DNA of 64,000 bases, taken from assembly GCA_017409845.1 (NCBI GenBank), contig JAFQRY010000016.1:1-64000 (forward strand), in the 5' to 3' direction. Of this stretch, positions 36,748 to 46,170 are shown piece after piece (within the stretch, counting starts at the first letter, position 1; each line of letters starts with the position of its first letter). Origin of the DNA: Clostridia bacterium (lineage in GTDB: Bacteria > Bacillota > Clostridia > Oscillospirales > Acutalibacteraceae). The notes beneath the pieces were generated by a model, which was given only the letters and a program-made list of their open reading frames with translations, did no database searches and was not told the DNA's origin. Made by a program: the position numbers and the translations under genes.

Positions 36748-39700
36748 TTATTTGATTTTAACCTTATAGCACTTGATTTCGAAGGGCTTGATTTCAAAGC
36801 TCAGGGTCTTGCCGTCTGCGATATCGGCTGCAACATCTTCTCTTTCAAGAAGGTTACATTCGGTAACGCTTGCGATTTCAGCAAAGAATTCAGCGTTAAC
36901 AGCTGCTCTTCTGCCTGACTTTTCAACAAAACGAATGATGTAAGCATCTTCGTCTTCGCACTTCTTGACTGCTTCAAGGGTAACATTCTTACCGTCAACC
37001 GAGATGAATGATGCACTTTCGGCACCCTTTGCATCTGCAGCGATATCAACGGGAAGCATGGGATTATTGAGCTCAAGACCTCTTGCGAGAGTATCCGCAT
37101 CCTTCCAGCTGCCTGCATGGGGATAGAGCGAATATGTGAAGTAGTGGTCGCCTCTGTCTGACTTCGGGTCGGGATTCATGGGAGCCTTGAGAAGAGTAAT
37201 AATCATTCTCTGCTCATTGACCTCGTAGCCGTATTTGCAGTCATTGAGGATTGAAAGACCGTAGTCATCTTCGGACATATCAATGAAGTTGTGAGCTGAA
37301 ACCTCAAACTTGGCCTTGTCATAAGGATTATGACGGTAGTTGGAGCTTTCGATTGTTGCATAAGCGATATCTCTTGTGAACTTCTGAGCCTTGATATCAA
37401 CATCAAAGCCTACCTTGAGAAGCTTCTCCTGCTCATGCCAGCTGATGAATGTATCGAAGTCAATTCTGTCAAGCTCATTATAGATAATGATATTCTGCTT
37501 GAGAGCTGATTTCATTATGTTCTTTGTGATTGTAACGCAGGTGAAAACATCACCGCATACAACAGACTCAACCTTGCCTGCTTCCGTTTCAAATTCACGG
37601 TCTGTGTATGTTGCAACGATATCCCATGCATCATACTTACCGGGAAGGTCTTCATAAATGCGGAATACGTTGCCCTTGCCTTCGAGAACTTCTCTGTTGT
37701 TCTTCTTGTCGAAGATTGAAACAAGCTCTGCTGCAGCATCAAACTTAAGGCTGAAGTTTGCGTTTTCGATATCTGCGCAATCAACTGCCTTTGCTTCTGC
37801 AACAGCAGCATCCTTGGTGTAATATACTTTATAGCCTACTGCGGGAACATCCTTTGCAACGAAAACGAGAACCTTTGTGCCGTCAAGCTTTGTATATGCC
37901 TGAACGGGAACCTTGTTGCCGTCTGCATCAAAGATTTCAACATCCTTATAGGGAAGCTCAACCTTTGAGGTTGCGGGTGTGCCAAGTGAGTTGAAGAGTG
38001 CGAAGGGCTTGCCGTATTTTGCTTCGCCGCTGATGTTGCCTGCGATAGCATTGAGAGCACCGTCACGGACCTCTTCACCGATTCTGATAATATCATCATA
38101 GATAGCACAGAGATCGCCGAAAACCTCGGTGATGTGTGAGCCGGGAAGTGAATCGTGGAACTGGTTTGTGAGAATCATCTGCCAGCCTTCATTGAGCTTT
38201 TCAAGAGGATACTCATAGCCGTATTTCATTGCGATTGATGCAAAAATTTCTGCCTGACGGTAGAGATTTTCGCTGTATCTGTTGAGCTTCTTGAGAAGAG
38301 CCTTTGTGGTATGAACACCTCTGTGCTCTTCAAGATAAAGCTCGTCCTTCCATGTGGGGATGTTGGTATCGGTTGCCTTTGCCTTCATTCTTGCAAGTGA
38401 ATCTTCAATCTTGCTGGGCTTTGTTTCGGGAAGACCGGGGAAGCTCTTGTAACGCTTTGCATATTCGAGCATTTCGGTGTCAACACCGCCGCCGCCATCG
38501 CCCCAGCCGTAGCAATACATGGATTCGCCGATGGTTGCCTTATCGGTATATTTCTTCCAGTTCATCTTGAGTGAGTCAGCCTCAACTGTTCCGATGAAAT
38601 GTGTGGGAGGAACGATTGAGAATACCTTTGAGCCGTCGGGGCCTTCCCACCAGAAGGTGCTGTACTGCCAGGGATTTGTGTCATTCCAGATACCCATCTT
38701 ATGAGTTACGAAATATTCAACGCCTGCCTTCTTGAGAATCTGAGGCATTGCGTAGCCGTTGCCGAATACATCGGGTACCCAGCAGGTTTTAGGAGTTATG
38801 CCGAAGGTCTTTTCGGCATATCTTACGCCGTGAAGAAGCTGACGGACAAAGGATTCACCCGAAACAAGGTTACAGTCGGGCTCAACCCACATTGCACCGA
38901 TATATTCCCATCTGCCCTCTGCGATACGCTGCTTGACCTGATCGAAGAGGTTGGGATATTTATCTGCCATTTCGATATAAGTGGGAGCTGTGCTCTGTGA
39001 GAAAATAAAGTCGGGATACTGCTCCATGAGTCTGAGCATTGTTGCGTGAGTTCTGCCGAGCTTACGGACATACTCTTTATAAGCCCACATGAATACGATA
39101 TCAAGATGTGAGTTACCTACAAGTGAAAGAGTTCCTTCGGTCTTGTAGTTGGGATTATTGTAGACTCTGTCTTTGAGAACCTTCTGTGCTTCAAGGAGTC
39201 CTGCCTTGAATTCGTCGCCCGTCACATCAAAGTTGACATGAGTGAAGGCTTCTTTAAGTGCGGAGCGGATAAGCTCTGCAAGACCCGTATCGAGAACGGG
39301 CATGAAAAGTGCGTTGAAAACAGCCTTGAAATCCCAATAAACTTCTTCGATTACGGGGTCAACAACGCCGATGAATGAGCATGAAAGAGTTTTGACTGTT
39401 GATTCGTTTGAATGCCATACATAATATGATTCAATGTCTACATCGTAATGCTTGCCTGCTTCAGCGTTATCCGAAAGAAGAACGCTGTTGCGGAAGGGGT
39501 CAAGACCCTGATAGGGCTCGCCGTTAAGAGAGAGAAGTGAGTCGCCGCCGAAATAAACATTGAGAGTAACCTTCTTGCCTGCAAATCTCTCGGGCATATC
39601 GAAGGAATTCTTGAAAAATGCACTCCAGCCGTTGTTGCCCCAACGGTCGCCTACGTCGATTTCCTTCCACTCATCATAAAGATATTCGTAATCACCGATG

Positions 39701-39912
39701 CCCTTATAGATGCATTCCTTCATCTTCCATGCGGGAAGTGATTCGATATCGGTGTAAATTCTCTTCTTGAGTGTTTTGAGCTTGACATTAACAACATCGT
39801 CAAATGAGAAAATACCTCTCTGCTTGCCTTTTGTCGCATCTCGCCAGTCGTCAACATGAGCATCCATTGCATCAAGAGCTGCGACGGCATCGAAATTTTT
39901 GATTTCTGCCAA
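36748..39912 (-). CDS. GH38 alpha-mannosidase
   Basis: A 1054-residue cytoplasmic glycoside hydrolase with no signal peptide. An N-terminal beta domain (about 1-255) precedes the GH38 catalytic barrel. GNSHLDIVFMWAYKE gives the zinc ligands His and Asp, CWVPDVFGNGYAMPQI contains the nucleophile Asp381, and NQFHDSLPGSHI has the last zinc ligand. C-terminal beta-sandwich domains complete the protein. The family removes alpha-mannosyl residues from glycans or oligosaccharides. It is the first gene of an operon with two membrane proteins and has its own promoter. Confidence 0.92.
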   Translation of the reverse strand: MAEIKNFDAVAALDAMDAHVDDWRDATKGKQRGIFSFDDVVNVKLKTLKKRIYTDIESLPAWKMKECIYKGIGDYEYLYDEWKEIDVGDRWGNNGWSAFFKNSFDMPERFAGKKVTLNVYFGGDSLLSLNGEPYQGLDPFRNSVLLSDNAEAGKHYDVDIESYYVWHSNESTVKTLSCSFIGVVDPVIEEVYWDFKAVFNALFMPVLDTGLAELIRSALKEAFTHVNFDVTGDEFKAGLLEAQKVLKDRVYNNPNYKTEGTLSLVGNSHLDIVFMWAYKEYVRKLGRTHATMLRLMEQYPDFIFSQSTAPTYIEMADKYPNLFDQVKQRIAEGRWEYIGAMWVEPDCNLVSGESFVRQLLHGVRYAEKTFGITPKTCWVPDVFGNGYAMPQILKKAGVEYFVTHKMGIWNDTNPWQYSTFWWEGPDGSKVFSIVPPTHFIGTVEADSLKMNWKKYTDKATIGESMYCYGWGDGGGGVDTEMLEYAKRYKSFPGLPETKPSKIEDSLARMKAKATDTNIPTWKDELYLEEHRGVHTTKALLKKLNRYSENLYRQAEIFASIAMKYGYEYPLEKLNEGWQMILTNQFHDSLPGSHITEVFGDLCAIYDDIIRIGEEVRDGALNAIAGNISGEAKYGKPFALFNSLGTPATSKVELPYKDVEIFDADGNKVPVQAYTKLDGTKVLVFVAKDVPAVGYKVYYTKDAAVAEAKAVDCADIENANFSLKFDAAAELVSIFDKKNNREVLEGKGNVFRIYEDLPGKYDAWDIVATYTDREFETEAGKVESVVCGDVFTCVTITKNIMKSALKQNIIIYNELDRIDFDTFISWHEQEKLLKVGFDVDIKAQKFTRDIAYATIESSNYRHNPYDKAKFEVSAHNFIDMSEDDYGLSILNDCKYGYEVNEQRMIITLLKAPMNPDPKSDRGDHYFTYSLYPHAGSWKDADTLARGLELNNPMLPVDIAADAKGAESASFISVDGKNVTLEAVKKCEDEDAYIIRFVEKSGRRAAVNAEFFAEIASVTECNLLEREDVAADIADGKTLSFEIKPFEIKCYKVKIK

Positions 39913-39978
39913 CTTAAATCGTCCTTTCTTATGTAAAAATCGGTAGAAGATTATTTAAAACCAAACTATACCTTTTAC

Positions 39979-40007
39979 AGTATATCACCCTCAAATGTAT
40001 ATTTCAA
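39979..40007 (-). promoter_or_regulatory. Sigma-A promoter of the GH38 operon
   Basis: On the minus strand TTGAAA (40007-40002), 17-bp spacer, TATACT (39984-39979), about 65 bases before the gene. The rest of the gap 39913-40191 is AT-rich with no other feature seen. Confidence 0.65.
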
Positions 40008-40191
40008 TACAAATAAATATAAAAATTGCAGTTTATCTGTCTGTGACAAATAAACTGCATCTCAAACAAAACCACAATCTGAAAATATAGACTATTCCTT
40101 TACCTTTTTTTGAAAGAAGGTGACATTTTCGTAAGAAAATGACGAATAATTGACAATAATGCAAACACAAAATTTCAGTTGCATTAAATTT

Positions 40192-40539
40192 TTACTTTTT
40201 TGTATTTGACTTTTTTATCCCGAAATATCCTACAAAGCTCATAGCTATACCTGCAATTTTTACAGCATTAAAAACATATCCGATAATCAGATTGATGACT
40301 GCATAAGTTTCTGGAGCCAATGATGCATAAGGAAAAAACCACATCAAAATTTCCTTAACGAAAGAAACCATAAATCCAACAGCAGATAAAATCAAACCAA
40401 CAAACAACAATCTAATATATTTTTCTGTTTTTGAGAAATCAGTTGAATCTTCTCCATTTTGATTTACTTCAGTTCCACAGTTAATACAGAGAACAGCATT
40501 ATCATTTATTTCTTTTCCACACGAAGAACAAATTTTCAT
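40192..40539 (-). CDS. Zinc-ribbon membrane protein (cassette 2)
   Basis: A 115-residue protein with an N-terminal zinc ribbon (CSSCG at 4-8, CINCG about 15 residues later), a short acidic linker and two membrane helices (LLFVGLILSAVGFMVSFV and IIGYVFNAVKIAGIAMSFVG). It starts 32 bases after the TM2 gene, with GGAGAT before the ATG at 40539. Together they form an operon divergent from an XRE gene. Confidence 0.75.
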   Translation of the reverse strand: MKICSSCGKEINDNAVLCINCGTEVNQNGEDSTDFSKTEKYIRLLFVGLILSAVGFMVSFVKEILMWFFPYASLAPETYAVINLIIGYVFNAVKIAGIAMSFVGYFGIKKSNTKK

Positions 40540-40571
40540 ACTTTTATCTCCAGTCTTATTTTTATGATTTA

Positions 40572-40970
40572 TTAATGTTTTATTATTTTTCCGTCTGAGT
40601 CGGTAAATTTGCTGCACAAAATCATTATCAAATCAATAAGAGTGCCGATCCCAAAGCAGCCCAAAGTGAACAGCCACAAAATGCCTGTTCCTGTTTTACC
40701 AACATAAAAACGGTGAATACCTAATCCGCCAGCAAAGAAACATATCAAAAGAGTTACCAGCCAATCTTTATTTGATATATTCGAATCTTTTTTTACTTGC
40801 GTTGAGCCAAAATCTGATGACACACCACAGTTAAGGCACGCAATCGAGTTGGAATTTAACTTACCCCCGCAGTTTGCACAAAAATCATTTCCTGTACCTG
40901 CGGAACAGCCACAAGCAAGACAAATTACTTGATTTTCGTTCATTTTTTCACCGCAAGTTTTACAGAACAT
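40572..40970 (-). CDS. Double zinc-ribbon and TM2-domain membrane protein (cassette 2)
   Basis: A 132-residue protein with two zinc-ribbon units (CKTCG, CLACG; CANCG, CLNCG) in the first 50 residues and then a TM2 domain (LLICFFAGGLGIHRFYVGKT and a second helix). It parallels the TM2 protein at 32504 but with an extra ribbon. AAAGGGGGA precedes the ATG at 40970. The promoter region contains a 14-bp perfect inverted repeat shared with the divergent XRE gene. Confidence 0.8.
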   Translation of the reverse strand: MFCKTCGEKMNENQVICLACGCSAGTGNDFCANCGGKLNSNSIACLNCGVSSDFGSTQVKKDSNISNKDWLVTLLICFFAGGLGIHRFYVGKTGTGILWLFTLGCFGIGTLIDLIMILCSKFTDSDGKIIKH

Positions 40971-40986
40971 AAAAATCCCCCTTTCA

Positions 40987-41022
40987 CAATTATTTTGCAC
41001 CTATATAAGTGCAAAATAATTG
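40987..41022. promoter_or_regulatory. 14-bp perfect inverted repeat, probable XRE operator (cassette 2)
   Basis: CAATTATTTTGCAC at 40987-41000 and its exact reverse complement at 41009-41022, separated by CTATATAA. A further GGTGCAA half-site lies at about 41068-41074. Its position immediately upstream of the leftward TM2 gene and ahead of the XRE gene fits a shared operator. The arms are GCAC/GTGC-based, quite unlike the GAGAT-type sites of cassette 1. Confidence 0.65.
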
Positions 41023-41091
41023 TAACATCAACATAAAATAATGTCAAGAAATTTTTGCTCTCATTTAGGTGCAAGAGAAGGTGGCATTATC

Positions 41092-41316
41092 ATGAACAAA
41101 GAATACGAAAAGATTGTTGGCATGAACATAAGAAAATTAAGAGAAAAGTCCAATCTCACACAAGAACAATTATCGGCAAAGTTACAGGTAGGCGGATGTG
41201 ATATAACGCGCAGTGCACTTGCTAAAATAGAAGTGGGGCAAAGACACCTTTATCCGGATGAAATAAAACTTTTAAAAGAAATTCTTAATGTTGACTACGA
41301 TGAAATTTTTATATAG
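41092..41316 (+). CDS. XRE-family transcriptional regulator (cassette 2)
   Basis: A 74-residue single-domain helix-turn-helix protein (LREKSNLTQEQLSAKLQ, then ITRSALAKIEVGQRH). It starts at 41092 behind GAAGGTGG; upstream in-frame codons from 41041 overlap the regulatory region. Probable repressor of the divergent zinc-ribbon/TM2 operon. It differs clearly from the regulator at 33019. Confidence 0.85.
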   Translation: MNKEYEKIVGMNIRKLREKSNLTQEQLSAKLQVGGCDITRSALAKIEVGQRHLYPDEIKLLKEILNVDYDEIFI

Positions 41317-41323
41317 TTAGAGG

Positions 41324-41352
41324 TTTACATCTTTGAATATATATGGTAGAAT
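41324..41352 (+). promoter_or_regulatory. Sigma-A promoter of the HAD/GH38-like operon
   Basis: TTTACA (41324-41329), 17-bp spacer, TAGAAT (41347-41352). Confidence 0.6.
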
Positions 41353-41387
41353 ATTATGAATTTTTATATTTTGAAAGGAACAGAAAA

Positions 41388-42383
41388 ATGCTTCTTGACA
41401 AAACCATCAACATTCCCGATCTCGGTCTTGTCGGACCCGAGAGCGGATTTCACCTTCTTGAAACAACCGAAGACGGAAAATTCACGGCAGGCAAAAACGG
41501 CGTTGACTGCATTGTTGCAACCGGCGATAAAAAGGTTGAATTCGTTTCATTCGGCAGCCACACCCTTGCAGGCGTAAAGTCTGCAATTGCATATCCCGTT
41601 TATTATCCCGTTTATCCCGTTAAAACAGAGTATCCCCTCAACGCAGTCCTTATGGACCTTGACGGCACAACCGTACGCAGCGAGGATTTCTGGATCTGGA
41701 TTATCCAGATGAGCACCGCAAGCATGCTCGGCAATCCCAGGTTTGAGCTTGAAGATGCCGACCTTCCCTTCGTTTCGGGTCACAGCGTTTCCGAGCATCT
41801 TCAGTATTGCATTGATAAATACTGCCCCGGCGAGTCACTTGAAAAGGCACGCAACTTCTATTTTGAACACACTCACAGAGAAATGGAAGAAATTATGGCA
41901 GGCAGAGGAAAAGAAGGTGCCTTCACTCCCACAGAGGGCGTCAAGGATTTCCTTCTCGAGCTCAAGGATATGGGCGTCAAAATCGGTCTTGTTACTTCGG
42001 GACTTTATGAAAAAGCCTGGCCCGAGATTCTTTCGGCATTCCGCACTCTCGGAATGGGCGACCCCAAGGATTTCTACGATGCAATCATTTCCGCAGGCTT
42101 CCCCCTCAGAAAAGGCAGCGTAGGCACACTCGGTGAGCTTTCACCCAAGCCTCATCCCTGGCTCTATTCCGAAACATCAATCGTCGGTCTCGGCGAAGCA
42201 TTCGCAGACAGAAACAGAGTTGTCGGCATCGAAGACAGCGGTGCGGGTGCATGCTCGGTCCGTCTTGCAGGCTACACCACAATCGGTATTGCAGGCGGCA
42301 ACATTGAATCAAGCGGCACAAAGGCAGTTTGCTCGCATTTCTGCAATAACTTTGCCGAAATCATGAAAATAATCAAAGGATAA
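41388..42383 (+). CDS. HAD-superfamily phosphatase with an N-terminal extension
   Basis: A 331-residue protein. Residues 1-80 are an extra domain I do not recognise. The HAD core begins with VLMDLDGTTV (nucleophile Asp90, general acid Asp92), then GLVTSG (motif II), a Lys in the SPKPHP stretch (motif III) and GIEDSGAG (motif IV). It is of the beta-phosphoglucomutase/phosphatase subtype and probably acts on a sugar phosphate. It shares a promoter with the GH38-like gene 11 bases downstream. Start at 41388 behind AAAGGAA. Confidence 0.8.
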   Translation: MLLDKTINIPDLGLVGPESGFHLLETTEDGKFTAGKNGVDCIVATGDKKVEFVSFGSHTLAGVKSAIAYPVYYPVYPVKTEYPLNAVLMDLDGTTVRSEDFWIWIIQMSTASMLGNPRFELEDADLPFVSGHSVSEHLQYCIDKYCPGESLEKARNFYFEHTHREMEEIMAGRGKEGAFTPTEGVKDFLLELKDMGVKIGLVTSGLYEKAWPEILSAFRTLGMGDPKDFYDAIISAGFPLRKGSVGTLGELSPKPHPWLYSETSIVGLGEAFADRNRVVGIEDSGAGACSVRLAGYTTIGIAGGNIESSGTKAVCSHFCNNFAEIMKIIKG

Positions 42384-42394
42384 GGTGATTTGAA

Positions 42395-45250
42395 ATGGAT
42401 AAAAAAGATAAGCTCCAGTGTCATTTTATATCAAACACTCATTGGGACAGAGAATGGCGTTTCTCCGCACGGCGCACTCAGCACATGCTCGGCTACATGG
42501 TAGACATGCTTCTCGATATTCTTGACAAGAATCCCGACTACAAGCATTTCCACTTTGACTCTCAGACAATGCCCATGCAGGATTATCTTGAGGTTTATCC
42601 CGAAAAGAAGGAAAAGCTTCAAAAATACATCAAAGAGGGCAGAATTGCAATCGGTCCCTGGTTCTGTCTGCCCGATGAATTCACGGTAGGCAGCGAAGCT
42701 CTCGTCCGTAACCTCCTTCTCGGTCATAAGCAGGGCAAGGAAATGGGCGGCATCAGCAAAACGGGCTATTCGCCCTTCGGCTGGGGTCAGATTTCGCAGC
42801 TTCCCCAGATTTATGCGGGCTTCGGCATCAACTTTGCATCGTTCTACAGAGGCATTAACACATATAAGGCTCCCCGTTCGGAATTCTTCTGGGAAAGCCC
42901 CGACGGTTCAAGAATCTGGGCATCACGTCTCGGCAAAAGACCCCGCTACAACATCTGGTATGTTGTTCAGAGACCCGTTTATTTCAACCAGGAAAACGAA
43001 AATAACCGTGACATGGTATGGAACGACAACAACGGCGTTTTCAAGCTGATTGACCGTGACTGGAAGCTCGACTATCAGTATACACATCCGTTCTACGAGT
43101 ATCATAAAGAAAACATCAAGGCAAGAGCAGAGCAGGCTGTTGAGGAGCAGAATAATGACTGGACTACTCCGCACCGCTTCTGGTCGGCAGGTCACGACTC
43201 ATCCTGCCCCGATGCCCGTGAGGTTCAGCTTATCAAGGACCTTGACGCAGCACTTCCCGATGCAGATGTTTTCCACAGCACTCTCAGAGAAATGGAGCAG
43301 AGCATCATTGATAACTTTGACCCGAACGCACCCGTTCTCAAGGGCGAAATGCGTGACCCCTACACCAAGGGCAGCGTAAGCATTCTCTGCGGCTGGATTC
43401 TCTCCGCAAGAACATATATCAAGCAGGAAAACTTTGACACGGAAAGAAGACTCATCAACTACGCTGAGCCCTTCGCGGTTTTCGCTTCACTTGCAGGTGC
43501 ACCCTATCCTCAGAATTTCATTGACCTTTCATATAACTATCTTCTTCAGAACCACGGCCACGACAGCATCGGCTCATGCGGCAGAGACGTTGTTTATGAA
43601 GATGTTATGTCACGCTACAGACAGTCGAGAGAGCTTTCAAGCTGCGTATTCGAGCGTGCATTCATGGATATTGCAGGCGATATCGACCTTCGTTCATTCA
43701 GCCGCGACGATGCGGCGGTTGTTGTTTTCAACCCTGCTCCCTTCAAGAGAACAGAAACCGTCAATCTCCGTGTTGAAATTCCCGCAGAGTGGAAAACAGG
43801 CACCTTCGAGCTTCTTGACGAAGACGGCACAGCTCTCAAATATCAGGTCATCTCCTCAAACGATAACAACGCACAGATTATTCAGAATCCCAACGATACT
43901 GCAAACGTTCTTCACACAAGACAGCGTCTTATTGCTGTTGAGGTCAGTGATATCCCTGCAATGGGCTACAAGACCCTCAAGATGCGTCCCACATACAATG
44001 TAAGAGCAACAACTCCCGTTACTCTTCTCAAAACTAACCATGTTATGGAAAACGAATATCTCCGCGTTACCATCAACAACAACGGCACCTACAATGTTGT
44101 TGATAAGGAAACAGGCAAGGTTTACGAAAACCTCGGCTATTTCAAGGACGGCGGCGAAATCGGTAATCCCTGGGAGCACTTTGTTCCCGAATTCAACGAG
44201 ATTTTCACAACTCTCGGCGAAAAGGCAACAATCACTCTTCTCCGTGACGGCGAATTTGAAACAGCATACAAGATTTCAATGCGTTGGATGCTTCCCGAAA
44301 AGCGTTCATTTGACGAAAAATCAAGAAGCGAGCACAAGCTTCCCGTTGATATCGACAGCATCGTAACTCTCCGCAAGGGAGCAAGATTCGTTGAAATCGA
44401 AACAACAGTCAACAACCGCTGCGAAGACCATTATCTGCAGGTTGCATTCCCCACGGGTATCAAGTCTGAATTCTCATATGCACAGGGTCAGTTCGATGTT
44501 CTCAAGCGTCCCATCGCAAAGCCCGATTACTCGCTTTATGATGAAATTCCCATGACAGAGCATCCCATGAACTCCTTCGTTGATCTTACCGACGGCGTTA
44601 ACGGTGCCGCTCTTCTCAACACAGGTCTTAAGGCATATGAAGCCGCAGACGACGAATGCAACACACTTTATCTTTCACTCATCCGTGCATATCCTCTCCG
44701 CATCTGCGTTACTGCAGACATGCAGAACTACAGCGACTGGGATAAGGGCTCACAGTGCATCGGAAAGAACACCTTCCGCTATGCATTCATGCCTCATAAG
44801 GGCGACTGGGAAGAAGGCAACGTATGGCAGGAAAGCGAACGCTTCAACCTCTATCTTACAGCAGGTCAGCTTGCTCCCACTGCACACGGCAAAAACGCTC
44901 TCACCCATTCATTCCTTGAACTCGGCGAAGAAAACCTCAATGTCAGCGCAATCAAGAAGAGCGAAGACGGCGAAGGCTATGTTATCCGTCTCTTCAATCC
45001 TTCAGATAAGACAATCAAGAATAAGATTCGTCTCAACGGCGGCATAGCTCCCATCGAAAAGGCTCAGTCACCCGTTGAAAGACAGGTTGCAGAGTTTGAG
45101 CTTCCCGCATATTCAGGCAAGAAGTGGAAGGAAATCAAGCTTGTTACTCTTGAAGAGCTTGATCAGGCTCCCCTCACCGTTGATGCAGACGGCTTTGCAG
45201 AGTTCGAAATCACAGGCAAAAAGATTCTTACAATTAAATTCGTAGGCTAA
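42395..45250 (+). CDS. GH38-like protein lacking the catalytic nucleophile
   Basis: A 951-residue cytoplasmic protein with full GH38 layout: FISNTHWDREWRF near the N-terminus (zinc His and Asp), the region where the nucleophile belongs, LQNHGHDSIGS (last zinc His) and C-terminal beta domains. In ordinary members the middle motif reads about GYxPDxFGxxxxxPQI. Here it is GYSPFGWGQISQLPQI, with Phe128 in place of Asp, which normally is both nucleophile and zinc ligand. The enzyme may use another mechanism, act on another substrate, or be non-catalytic. Co-transcribed with a HAD phosphatase. Confidence 0.8.
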   Translation: MDKKDKLQCHFISNTHWDREWRFSARRTQHMLGYMVDMLLDILDKNPDYKHFHFDSQTMPMQDYLEVYPEKKEKLQKYIKEGRIAIGPWFCLPDEFTVGSEALVRNLLLGHKQGKEMGGISKTGYSPFGWGQISQLPQIYAGFGINFASFYRGINTYKAPRSEFFWESPDGSRIWASRLGKRPRYNIWYVVQRPVYFNQENENNRDMVWNDNNGVFKLIDRDWKLDYQYTHPFYEYHKENIKARAEQAVEEQNNDWTTPHRFWSAGHDSSCPDAREVQLIKDLDAALPDADVFHSTLREMEQSIIDNFDPNAPVLKGEMRDPYTKGSVSILCGWILSARTYIKQENFDTERRLINYAEPFAVFASLAGAPYPQNFIDLSYNYLLQNHGHDSIGSCGRDVVYEDVMSRYRQSRELSSCVFERAFMDIAGDIDLRSFSRDDAAVVVFNPAPFKRTETVNLRVEIPAEWKTGTFELLDEDGTALKYQVISSNDNNAQIIQNPNDTANVLHTRQRLIAVEVSDIPAMGYKTLKMRPTYNVRATTPVTLLKTNHVMENEYLRVTINNNGTYNVVDKETGKVYENLGYFKDGGEIGNPWEHFVPEFNEIFTTLGEKATITLLRDGEFETAYKISMRWMLPEKRSFDEKSRSEHKLPVDIDSIVTLRKGARFVEIETTVNNRCEDHYLQVAFPTGIKSEFSYAQGQFDVLKRPIAKPDYSLYDEIPMTEHPMNSFVDLTDGVNGAALLNTGLKAYEAADDECNTLYLSLIRAYPLRICVTADMQNYSDWDKGSQCIGKNTFRYAFMPHKGDWEEGNVWQESERFNLYLTAGQLAPTAHGKNALTHSFLELGEENLNVSAIKKSEDGEGYVIRLFNPSDKTIKNKIRLNGGIAPIEKAQSPVERQVAEFELPAYSGKKWKEIKLVTLEELDQAPLTVDADGFAEFEITGKKILTIKFVG

Positions 45251-45256
45251 AAAATT

Positions 45257-45292
45257 AACCTGCCAAAGCAAAACGCTTTGGCAGGTTTTTTC
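45257..45292 (+). terminator. Terminator of the HAD/GH38-like operon
   Basis: A perfect 13-bp stem AACCTGCCAAAGC / GCTTTGGCAGGTT with a 5-base loop and a T run. Confidence 0.9.
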
Positions 45293-45300
45293 TTGAAAGT

Positions 45301-46140
45301 TCATTTAACGCTATAATTATAATGTATCGTTGCATAGTCAAGAATAACATTGTTTTCGCCTACTATGATTTCGTTCCACTGCTCCTGTGTGCCCTTATAG
45401 TAAACATCATTAAGTCCGCAGGCACTGAATGCACCGTCGGGTATTTCTTTTATATTTGTTCCGAAAGTTATTGAGCCAAGGTTTGCACAGCCTTCAAAAG
45501 CAAAACTGTCGATTTCTTTAACAGAATCGGGAATAATAATATGCTCAAGCACAGTGCATCCCGAAAATGCATAAGCACCTATTTTTTCCACGCTTGCGGG
45601 GATTTCAATGCTCTTGATTTTCTTGCATAATTTGAATGCAAAGGATCCTATCTCTGTTACGGTGTCGGGAATCTTGATACTTTCAAGATTATCACAGTTT
45701 GAAAAAGCGGCGAAGCCGATATAGGTTATTCCGCTTTCGATTGTCACGCGGCGAATCATGCTTCTGTAATTATCCCATGCTATGGGAACATCGGATTCGG
45801 CAGTGCATGCATCCATTCTGCCTTCTCCGGAAATCACAAGCAAACCGTCGGAATAAAGCTTCCATGTTGTGGTTTTTCCGCATGTACCGTCAGCAATAAC
45901 ACAAATCTCTGTTGAAGCTGCCGTTGTGGTTGCAGCAGGCTTTTTTGTTGTGGTAAAAACCTTTTTTGTTGTTGAAACGGCAGGCTTCGCCGTTGTTTTA
46001 TGGTATTCTTCAACAACGCTTTCAAGGTATTCAACACGGTTTTCAAGCTCAGATACTCTTGAATCAATCGCCGTGTCAACAATCGTATAACCAAAAAGAC
46101 CGACAATAGCCGAAAGAACGGTTGCAATTATTCTTTTCAT
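45301..46140 (-). CDS. BspA-type leucine-rich-repeat surface protein
   Basis: A 279-residue protein. An N-terminal hydrophobic segment (about 3-20, signal anchor) is followed by a short coiled coil, a Thr/Lys-rich linker (about 48-75) and then about five LRR_5 repeats of roughly 23 residues (I.IPDTVTEIGSFAFKLCKKI, I.IPASVEKIGAYAFSGC and so on). BspA-like repeats mediate adhesion or protein contact on the outside of gut bacteria. It ends with a short beta unit (DVYYKGTQEQWNEI) common in this family. Confidence 0.85.
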   Translation of the reverse strand: MKRIIATVLSAIVGLFGYTIVDTAIDSRVSELENRVEYLESVVEEYHKTTAKPAVSTTKKVFTTTKKPAATTTAASTEICVIADGTCGKTTTWKLYSDGLLVISGEGRMDACTAESDVPIAWDNYRSMIRRVTIESGITYIGFAAFSNCDNLESIKIPDTVTEIGSFAFKLCKKIKSIEIPASVEKIGAYAFSGCTVLEHIIIPDSVKEIDSFAFEGCANLGSITFGTNIKEIPDGAFSACGLNDVYYKGTQEQWNEIIVGENNVILDYATIHYNYSVK

Positions 46141-46170
46141 TTTTACACCTGCTTTTATTTTGTTTGAATC

